A stretch of 64,000 nucleotides of DNA, taken from Serinus canaria. Lineage: Eukaryota; Chordata; Aves; Passeriformes; Fringillidae. The stretch is taken from the NCBI RefSeq assembly GCF_022539315.1, contig NC_066333.1, positions 11,375,001 to 11,439,000 on the forward strand. The letters are read 5' to 3'. Positions within the stretch are counted from its first letter, which is position 1. Every line of letters begins with the position of its first letter. This document shows, one piece after another, positions 1 to 9,800 of the stretch. Under the pieces are notes generated by a model. The model was not told where the DNA came from. It ran no database searches and was given only the letters and a program-made list of their open reading frames with translations. A program made the position numbers and the translations under genes.

Positions 1-347
1 GACACACAATCTCTATTGTACTGAAATATTTACAAGTGTCACCTCAAGCTGAACAAAGGAGAAAATGAACCTTTGACTGGTCATATATGACTGGAATAGT
101 TTCTCTATGTCCTCAACAAAGTATTTATACCTGTGAAATAAAGAACAGTAAGTGATAATAGGGACTTTAAATGTTTCCAGAAAATAATTGAGTTCACTAG
201 AGAGAATATATATTAATAATTACTTTGAAGTTATTAATAGCTGCCTCAATTAAATTATAAAAGCTCAGTGCCCTACAATCACTTCACTTGAAGAAAAGCA
301 CCTTCCTGCAGATTACCTTCAGTTGTAATCTCACCTCTGTTTTGCAG
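1..347 (+). other. CTSZ intron (partial)
   Basis: AT-rich sequence ending in a pyrimidine-containing acceptor at 341-347. A 12-nt palindrome (gtcatatatgac) lies near 80-91. No other element was recognised. Confidence 0.8.
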
Positions 348-498
348 AGTGCAAGAAGTTCAACCAGTGTGGAACTTGTGTCACTTTTGGAGAATGCCAT
401 GTGATCAAGAACTACACTCTCTGGAAAGTTGCTGACTATGGGTCTGTCAGTGGAAGAGAAAAAATGATGGCAGAAATCTACACTAATGGACCAATTAG
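348..498 (+). CDS. CTSZ: CTSZ exon (third from last)
   Basis: Begins after acceptor ttttgcag and ends at ATTAG|GTAAAA. It enters with two bases of a split codon, then reads [10 protein letters not shown] and continues to the conserved [16 protein letters not shown]. It holds several conserved cysteines of the cathepsin Z fold. The donor is followed by an A-run. Confidence 0.95.
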
Positions 499-1424
499 GT
501 AAAAAAAAAAGATACATGAAACTCAGTGTACATTTTCACTCTAGCACGTGTCAGCAGCTCTGCTCTAACGTGCAGACTGTAGTTTATAAACTGAGATCAG
601 AAGTTAAAATACAAGAAGACCAGTTGGTTTTTAGTCAGGCCCCTTTCCTGATTCCCTTGTATGAAACCTCCTCTCTCTGTTTTCTTGCAGCTGTGGCATA
701 ATGGCTACTGAAAAGCTGGATGCCTACACAGGGGGCCTGTACACAGAGTACAACCCCTCCCCTACAGTGAATCACATCGTGTCTGTGGCTGGCTGGGGTG
801 TGGAAAACGGGACAGAATATTGGATAGTTCGTAACTCCTGGGGTGAGCCCTGGGTAAGGAGACAGGCACCACACTTTGGGCTTTGGAGGGTGGGCTTTGT
901 CACTTGCAAAACTACAGCCTGTGGATATAAAACTGAAGCTTCCTTTGAACTAGACTGTCAGTTTAAAAATGTCACCCAGCCAATCTGAAGACAAGAGTAT
1001 TTGGAAGTTATTTGAGTAACAACTTTCAGCTCTATCCCAAATTCTACCTTTCAAGGATGTGCAGCTCCTGTTACGGGCAACTGGAAATTGCTGTTAGTTG
1101 TAGGCAAAAATCCAGTCACGTACCTGGACTGGATGAGTGGGATGTAAATTCACCAAAGCAGGTTGCCCCATGACTCCAGGGCTACGCTTCAGCTTGAGTG
1201 AATTCCTCCGTTCACCTAAACCACTCATATTTGGCAGACAGAACAGACTCACCAACACAATTTCTACAGCTGTGTTTCCTAATTTACAATGCAAATTCAA
1301 TCCTTTACAGGGTGAAAGAGGGTGGCTGAGGATTGTGACCAGTGCCTACAAGGGTGGAAGAGGAGCAGACTACAATCTGGCTATTGAAGAGGACTGTGCA
1401 TATGGAGATCCTATACTGCCTTGA
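348..1424 (+). CDS. CTSZ: Cathepsin Z (cathepsin X), 3' part: last three coding exons
   Basis: Lysosomal papain-family (C1A) cysteine protease acting as a carboxy-monopeptidase. Three exons join in frame: 348-498, 691-853 and 1311-1424. They encode the C-terminal half of the mature enzyme, ending GDPILP-stop. The catalytic histidine is visible in [10 protein letters not shown] (CAC at 773-775) and the catalytic-site asparagine in RNSWGEPW (AAC at 833-835). The active-site cysteine, pro-region and signal peptide lie in exons left of the window. All introns are GT-AG (192 and 457 bp). Ser at the first junction is split AG|C and the second junction falls between codons. The gene converges on NELFCD, as in other amniotes. 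Identification rests on near-continuous similarity to vertebrate cathepsin Z recalled from the family, plus synteny. Confidence 0.96.
691..853 (+). CDS. CTSZ: CTSZ exon with catalytic His and Asn (second from last)
   Basis: Acceptor ttcttgcag; the first base completes the Ser codon. It encodes [25 protein letters not shown] (catalytic His) and [13 protein letters not shown] (active-site Asn). Donor TGG|GTAAGG. The reading frame stays open into the intron to 988, but the intronic part is not cathepsin-like. Confidence 0.96.
1311..1424 (+). CDS. CTSZ: CTSZ terminal coding exon
   Basis: Acceptor cctttacag. It encodes [20 protein letters not shown] and ends [17 protein letters not shown] followed by TGA. 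This is the conserved C-terminus of cathepsin Z. Confidence 0.96.
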   Translation, partial: GERGWLRIVTSAYKGGRGADYNLAIEEDCAYGDPILP

Positions 1425-1845
1425 TTCTGCATGGTACAGCTTTGTGTTTAGGTACTTTGGAAGCTTCCCAGCACAACCTCTTCTTGTTTAAAGGAAAATA
1501 GCCTAAGACTCCTTCACAGTTCAACACCATCAGGCAGTTCTGCAAAACACACAATGCCTTCGAAAATCCAGAACTGCCCTAATTTTACTTCACCCATAAA
1601 GGAGTTGTCTACCTTGATGCACAGTATTAAAATCACACTGACTGAATCACAGATCCTGTACATGTAAATATCTATTTTTATAAATATGAATCATGTAGAT
1701 GTACTGGAAAAGTGTACTCAATATTTGGGTCTAGAGCTTCTTTAAATTATGTGACAGTACTATCAAATCTCTTGCAATGATGCAAAAGCCATGATAAGTC
1801 TGGACATGATAAATTAAAAATATTAAACCTTGTTTTCTTGTCCTC
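1425..1845 (+). other. CTSZ: CTSZ 3' UTR and probable polyadenylation region
   Basis: The sequence after the stop has no further conserved coding. Two ATTAAA hexamers (1813-1818 and 1822-1827) are followed by a GU-rich stretch (about 1831-1872), the normal layout of a vertebrate poly(A) site. A canonical AATAAA at 2116-2121 could serve a longer transcript. The exact cleavage point cannot be read from sequence. Confidence 0.6.
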
Positions 1846-2879
1846 CTGGTGAAACAGTGGTGTTGGGATTGTTAAATAATGAAGTTGCTTTTATCCACCA
1901 AAATGATATAATGGGAATTACTTTAACCAAAAGACAGTTTAAACACTTTTTACTTGATTAGTCTTGTCTTTGCTCAAATTTCTTGCTTTAATATGTGACT
2001 GTGCCCTTTTTCTCCTAAAGAGGGAAAACATAAATTGCCATAACCCTGACCTCCTCACTAATATGACAAATCAGTGCCATATCAGATGTAACTACCTGGC
2101 ATTGCTAACTGATTTAATAAACAGACTTTTTCTCTTACATGACTGGGTATTTATTATAAGAGTTGTGTGGTTGTCTCCACGTGGATGGTGCTGCTTTCAC
2201 TGGTTTTTGTCTTGTGAAAGGCCTGATGGACAATTTTATACAGCAAGGGTGCTGGTTCAGACAGCAACTGGGTGTGAACAGGATCCTGTGAAAGCACTGA
2301 TCACAGCATCACAAAAGGTTTAACAAGTTAAAAATTATCTACAGAGGAACTGTTTAGAGGAAGTGATACCAAGCTGAACACAGGAAGGTAAAAATAAACC
2401 TTGTTTAAACTGCTGGCAAAGCTGCATGGACACAGAGCAACTGCTCTTAATTATCACCAAGAGCTTGTACATGGCTGTATCTTAAATTTATTCTCTATAG
2501 GGTGAATAATTTCTGCTGTTAATTCTACAGTTTACTTAAATCACAAAAACTAGCTGTCAGGCAAATTTTAAATGATGAGAGTTAGCTGGAATAATATAAA
2601 TTTTCTATTCAAAGATAAGCAAGGAAGTTCAAAACAGCCTCTACAGAAGCAACTTTTGCTTTTTTCAGGTGATTTCCTTTTTAAATTTACATCCATCTGG
2701 ACTTAGAGTTCCAGTGTCTTTTAGAAGGCAGGTTCTTCAGAAAACAGATGTACTTTGAGGAGCAAAATGTGCTTGTTTGTTCACCAAAATTACATTTTGT
2801 TTAAAAGTGAGGGGTGTAAAGAGGAATTCAGCCCAATGAACAGAGAGAACGAGTCATAATGAAACTGAAAGACATCTCT
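1846..2879. other. Tail-to-tail intergenic gap between CTSZ and NELFCD
   Basis: About 1 kb between the most likely CTSZ and NELFCD cleavage regions. AT-rich, with no conserved reading frame. It contains one forward AATAAA (2116-2121), so a long-form CTSZ transcript would occupy part of it. No transposon was recognised. Confidence 0.6.
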
Positions 2880-3765
2880 GGAAAAGAACAAACACCTTTA
2901 TTTAAAGGTAAGTTATATTGTTGGGTGTTCTCCCACAGTTTGGCAGCAGCCAGGACAGAGTAGACATCAGTATAAAAACAAAGCCACAACAAGCAGTAAT
3001 GAAATTTGGGCACACATTTCATATTTTGGGACAGTAATGACACGGTAATGAAACTTACCAGAAACATCTGATGCATCTATTTAGCAAAAAATAGATTTTG
3101 AAAGGTAACACACTCACACAGAATTCCTCTCTTAATACAAAACTAACCTTGGCTGTTGCAACTCCTCTTGTGTTACACCAAACACATTTTTTATTTTCAT
3201 GTAGGATATTTAGAATTCTAAAATAATGCAAAGGGGAGGAACAGCCATTAGGGCTTTTGTGCTGCAGGCCCAGAGCAAATCCACAAATTCCTATTTCTTA
3301 CAGCTTGCAATATCAAAGCCTAGAGCATTCAAGACACTTCCAGAGAACTATCTGCAAAGTGTTTTTAGTAGGAATTACCTTACCCATTCTTCATATTTTG
3401 TTTATTACACAAAGAAACAGTGACAAATTCTGCAAGTTCTTTCAAATAAATCTGTTTCTTGCTATCCATCCTCTTCAGAACATTGATTTGTACTGATTTG
3501 TGCAAGAAGAGAAAGACCTTTGGTGTCATTCCACTTTCCAAATGACATTAACAGTTCTCTGATAAAAAACATAAACAGTCCTCTGGTTAAGAATTTCAAG
3601 GTCACCATGCAAGTCAAGCAAATGCCCTTCAGCCTCTTCCTCCTTGTTTTAGGGTTGTTGGTTTTGTTGGTTTTTTTTCCCCCCCAGTTACAGAATCTCA
3701 CAGGTGGAGAGCATGGCAAAGCAGTGATCATGAGCTCTGGTTGCATTCTTGATATTTTCCACTGC
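2880..3765 (-). other. NELFCD: NELFCD 3' UTR with candidate poly(A) signals
   Basis: Sequence beyond the TAA on the minus strand. AATAAA hexamers (minus strand) lie at 3406-3401, about 3195-3190, and 2902-2897. The last is followed by a U/GU-rich stretch and is the best candidate for the distal end. Which one is used cannot be decided from sequence. Confidence 0.55.
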
Positions 3766-3800
3766 TTAGTTCATCATAATAAAGTTAGATTTGCAATGAG
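3766..3800 (-). CDS. NELFCD: NELFCD exon 15, C-terminus
   Basis: A 35-nt coding tail after acceptor ccttttcag. It completes Ala573 and encodes [10 protein letters not shown] followed by TAA. The conserved C-terminus and matching phase identify it despite its length. Confidence 0.95.
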
Positions 3801-6800
3801 CTGAAAAGGAGAAGAAAGACACTGTTCAGTATGTTACAATGATTCTGATTTATATATTTGCATATGGATTTCTGCATTATGTAAATAATTAGGCTTTTAG
3901 GGTCTGGACAGATGTTTCTGGTTTAGGATGGAGTATCATATTATGACAGACAACTTTCCTTCCTTTCCTTGCTGCAGTGATAGTTCCCAAAAAGCAGTAT
4001 TTATCTTCACTTTCCCCACTACTACCCACAGATTCTTGATCACAGGAAAATTGCTAAACACAGGCCCCTAAAAGGGAAGTTGTCTGTGAAAATAGCTGGC
4101 AGGCATTCCTATATTTAGCAATCTTCCTCCTAAACATTATTTGCAAGTTGTAACAGACACAAATGGAAGCAGGTATGCAAGGAATAAACGTGACTTACCT
4201 ATGAACTCTGTGACAGGATCATGTTCACCTTCTGTTTTTATAGTGCCTGCAATACTTTCGTTCTCCAAGATTGGAAGAAAAAGCTGTACAAAGTCTGAGG
4301 TATATGGAGGAGCAATCACATCGAGCACCTGAAACAAACAAAAACTGATGATTCTTGTACTTACAGGGGGAGGAGGGAACAATATTTAATTCATATATCA
4401 GTCTTGGAAGCATACAAGCAGTTGGATGGAGAACAAGAGGTCTCAAGTGCAAGTAATCAGTTATGTACTCTCAGGGTGCTCCATGAGTACCTTGTTACTT
4501 CCAGAAGTCAGGATCAGTAGGACCAAATCACATCTGGTGAACACTGAGACATTGCTCAGACTCTGACCTGACTTGAAGCATTTCTGAATATCCAAAACAC
4601 ATGGAGCAGATTTCAAACTTGATCCCTAGACTTCAGTAAACAGTTTTTGCTGCTGACCTCTGTCACAAAGTATCTGATGAGGGAGATGTCGGTGTCCAGC
4701 TTCTCCAGGCATTTGCGGATGTAGCTGACGACGGGCAGGACGTAGCCTCGGCTCAGCGAGTGAACCATCCTGTCCAGGAGAGTCTTCTTCAGCTCCAGCT
4801 GATGGGGAAGGGAGGAAGAGCCAACACTTCAGAGTGTGCACTTTTATTAATTCAATATCTGCTGTGCTACATTTTAACCACTTCTACATTAACCCTGCTG
4901 TGAGAGCAAAAGGAGCAACAGATGTGAAGTAACAAAAAATACTGAATATCCTCTGAGTATCACCTGCTCCATCACATCCAGCTGAGAATGTTCTGTTTCA
5001 AAGAGCTTGACAAGAAGCTGCAGAACTTGGGGATGAAGCAGCTGATGGCACGTACTGATCTGCAAACAACACAGCAAAGTGAGATGCTCAGAACTGTAAT
5101 TTAAAACACAATTCACCAGACAAGTTTACATTGATGTTCAGTGCCAGACAGAAATTCATTTACAAAAGCATTCCATCATTTCTTTCTATAATGCCCAAGT
5201 TTTCCTGGCATAAATAATGCTGAGCTGACAAAACCAAACAATTTACTCAGAATAGATTCATCTCTGCATATTTACTGCCTTACTGCAAACGACAGGCAGT
5301 CAGTGTTACACAAGAACCAGAACTGTTCTTGCTCTCCAGCACAATGTCCAGACACTCTTACCTCATCCAGCAGTGCCAGGTGAACTGGGGTGTGATCAGT
5401 CTGCAGCTGGAAGTACCGTGGCTCTGACACTGTCCAGTCCACCCACTTCAACACACCCATAGCCACCACTGGGAACCTACAGAGAGACATCACTTTAGCA
5501 CAGCAGCATGAAAAATAAATGGAAGTTTTATTAGGAACCCAAAGTAATCTGCCATCACTTTCCACTGGCACAGAAAAGCATGGTCTGCCACCCAAGGAAG
5601 ACAAGTTGTGTGTGAAAGACAGGATTCATGAGTCATGAGAGACTCCCAGCCTCTCTGCTCACCTGATGCACTGATAGAGAGTGCTCAGTTCTGCAACCAG
5701 CTCTGATGCCCCTTTGTTCTCATTGCAACACAGATTGTGAACAGTCTCAATGGCTTTTGAGGTCGACTTGAGTTCATCCTTGTTGATGCTGACTCTCTTG
5801 TTCTGCAAAATTATTGCAAAGTTGGAATGCAAGTGTTGCAGATGTCTTTTGTTATTTAAGGAAAGGAGCTTGACCTGCAATAAACCTAGGATTGCATCCT
5901 GTGTCTCAAAATTCAGACTCACATGCAAGTTTCAGAAGAATTAATTATGAGTGAGCTGAAGTACATACAAGGATGTTTGCTTTATTTAATTCTCAGTGCA
6001 CTCAGACTTTTGTTTGATCATCAGGATCTACACTTGTTAATCACCTCAGCTGAAGGCAGAAGCATTTCATATTAAAATAATTAAACTAAGCTGAATGTAT
6101 TCTTTTAAACTGAGCGACTTCACAACCATACATTTTCTTCAGCAGAGGCAGGCTGCTGCAGGTAAAAAAGAATATTCTTCACAGAAGTGAACATTACCTT
6201 TTTCCACATCTCTACAACACTAGCTGCATATGCCAGTATGTGGATATATTTATGTTTGTGATCCTGGTTGATCTTAGCACCTGGTTTAAACAAGGACTGC
6301 ATGAAGAGGTCCAGAAATGCAGGCACTCGAATCTGTGAAGAGAAAGAACATTTTATCAGAGCCTGAGAATCATGAGAAGTGACTAAAAATGGAGTTTTTG
6401 CATTTGATATACCTTGCATAGAACAAGATAAACACATTTTCCTTTAAGAATACATCAAACAGTTTTCTAAAGAGACACAGACTTTTGAAAGAAAAAAGGA
6501 AAAAAAAGGCATCAGTTACAGACCATATTTCCAAAGTACCAAAATCTTGCCTTTTCTTACCAAAACCCATGTTAGAACAATGCAGTGAGAAACGTGAAAT
6601 GTATAATTTAGGCCTATTTATAACAAACTGCTAAAGTGGCCAGGGGATTTTTTCTGAATTTTTTTTTGTTTATTTAAAGAATTAATTCCTTTTATTCCTT
6701 GCCATCTTTATCTCCTATGGAAAAGTTCTTTAATTTAGTTATATGTCAAAACACAACTTGGAATACTTAAAAAATCCCACCAGAAGTACCATGAAGCTGA

Positions 6801-9800
6801 TGCAAACCAGAATGCAAGTAGCAGCTTCACTTTTAGACATTACTAACAATTACAGAGGGACAAGTGAGTGCTAATTCAATTTTTGTGTCCATACAACACT
6901 TAGCACAAGGCACTCCATTTCCGAGTGCTTCTGTAACAGAAATAAGTTTCCGAAGTTACAAACAGGTGAATACTGACCAGTTCTACTGGAGGTGGGTCCA
7001 TGCTTGTAAACATTTTGAAGAGGACAGTGATATCTGCTGGATTCAGAGCTCCTTTGGACAGCATTGCCCCCAGAGCCTGGCAAGCTCGGGGGTAGGAGGC
7101 TGCAGTACCCAGTGCTAAGGTGATCTGACTGGCATCGTGGCCTCTGCAGGTAGAGCAAACACACACAGTGACTTATTTTCTTAATTCAGACATTTCAGAT
7201 GAAGTCTCACTGAGTCAACAGGGCATATTCTATGGGATGTAATGCCTTAGGGTAATTACAGAAATAGGCCTGTGTTTGCCTTGCTTATTTCCTAAAATGT
7301 TGACAGAAAAATAAAAAGATATTTCTTAATAGAGAGAAACATCAAGTCTTTGCTTTTCCAGTTTCAGGTCTCTCTGGTACAGAACACTGAACTTTTCTGC
7401 TATGCCACAGCTTCAAGCCCTGCTACAAGAGCTGCTTTGTTGCAGCTGAAGATTTTCCTTTGCTGGTGAAAGGTGATGAAGGACGAGCAAAAGCCAGCAG
7501 CGTTTACAGGCTGTGGTGAGCTCCATTTCCCTGCTCCCACAGGTGCCACTCACTTCTCGTGGGCGTAGCGCTGAACCTCCTGCGCGATGCGTCGGACAGC
7601 GGAGCCGCCCTGCTCCTCCTGGGCCAGGATGGACATCATGGACTGGGCAAAGAGGTAAGTGTGTTCTCCATGGCACACCATCTTCTGTGAAAGCACAGCA
7701 CAATCTCACCAGACAGCAAGGAAACATCCCCATGTCCTTCTGGGATTACATTGCCGCAAGAGCAAACAGCGGAAAAAACAAACAGCAAAATTGCGAAGGA
7801 AAAACCCAAAGCAAACAACAACAAAGCCAAAACCCCAAAAGCCAAGAGGAAAACACAGAAAAGCACTGACACCACACAGGAAGAAATTTCTGAATTGAGA
7901 ACCTCATTTCTCAAATTCCAAAACTGAGAGGAAAATCTATTCTTCTTATGCTCAGTACTTTCTCTGCAGTATTTGAGCACTAAGAGAAGTCCAAAGTCAG
8001 CTGAAAATCACTGTGCTGTTTCAGGATACTGAAATGCTGGGTTGACTCAGATGGCAACTTTCACACTGATGTGGATGATAAGAGAATTATTTTCATTTGC
8101 CAGGGGACTGACAATACTAATCTTTAGATCTTGAAGTACATGTGAAAGACAACAGTTCTACACCCATCTTTTTACAATCCATTTAATAAATATAAGAAGT
8201 GTCACATAAGCGACCCAAAGAATTCTTGGTCACAGAATGACCAAAAAGCATAAATTTCTCTTTTAACTCAGATATACCCTCTCTTCATAAGCTTTTGTAG
8301 GACATCAAGATTGGCTACAATCCCACAGTGATCTGTACCTCCTAACTGGAAAGCAGAACACTTCTTTTTCCACATAAAAAGGAAAAAAAAAAAAAAAAAA
8401 AACCCAAACTTACAGCAAACTCAGGGAGGTTTTTCTCAAGGTTTTCTTCTCCTCCATCTAAAATTGTTGCCAGAGATGTACGCAGGACTCTGGAAAATAC
8501 TTCTAGTTGCTGACATGCTGTTGAAACACTGGTTATTTCCCCTTGATACCCAGCATCAGATATTAGCTATAAAAATAAAAACATCACAGAAATCTTGTGT
8601 TATTTACATTTCTATTTCCGATATCCTAACAAATCTAGAAGAACACAGAGAATCTAAATTCCACCTCTGCATACACTGACTGGAATTCACATTTATATTG
8701 TGGTCTACAGAAAAGGAAACCAATAAAGATGCAGCAAAAATAAAGCACAATAATAATAAATGTAGCAGAGCACACCAAAATATAACATTCTTTTCTTGTA
8801 ATGGAAAGATACAAAACTGAGACTCCATTGCACCAGAAATCCAGAATTTTCAAACAGAGATGAAAGGAAAACAAATAGGAAAAAAAAAAAAAAAAGACCC
8901 CCACACCTCAACAAAAACTGAAAAAGCAGTACTTCAGACTGGGAAATTACACTTACTCCAATCTGTAGCACAAGTCCTCCCACCAAGGTGTACTTTTACT
9001 AATTAGTATTAGCAGGAATACATAAAAGACACAAGCAAGACCACAACTAATATTTGATGCCAGAACAATTAGCCCTCTATGGATATTCTTACTAATTAGA
9101 CTTAAGCATAGTACCTTCACAGTAAAATTAAGCATTAAACAATCAGGATGGGCTTCTGCCAATTTGTAAAAAAGGTCTCTCCACGTGGTATGTGCTATCA
9201 TTTGCTCAAGCCAGGCTGGAGTCTGAAAAGAAGAAAGAAATTTAAGAATGTCTTGTTGTCAGGATCATAAAAAGCAAGGTTTTTACCTCTCAGCAGTCCA
9301 GTGAGTAGTTCTACAGAGCTTTATTACAAAGGAGGTTGCATTCCAAATTTCCGAGTTCTCTAAACTTGGAAATTTGGAATGCAACTGAGGACTGAGGACT
9401 CCAGTCAGACAGAGCTGGAGAGCTGGTTTTCTGAAACCAGTTGTTCCTCAGCCAAAGAGCTTTGAAGGTTCAATTTCCCTTCACCACTCCATCAGATGAA
9501 GGTGTCTAGGAAGGATCCTCTGTAGGGACAGCAACAGGGATGCATGCACACCTCTCCTTCCTCTGTAAAGATGGAATCTGCTTTCCGAGGGTCAAAGTGC
9601 TTGATCAGTAAACTCTTCAAGTGGTTCTCTACAGTCTCCTGAACCTGCATTGGCTCAACACCTGCACAGAAGGAACAAAGCACTTGGCAGATGCAATGCA
9701 GTCCAGTGGAACACAGTAGCAGCATCCCACACTTTCCAATGAGAACAGAAACCACTCCAAAATTTATCAGCACAGAGAAGATGAGAGGAGAGCCATCAGT

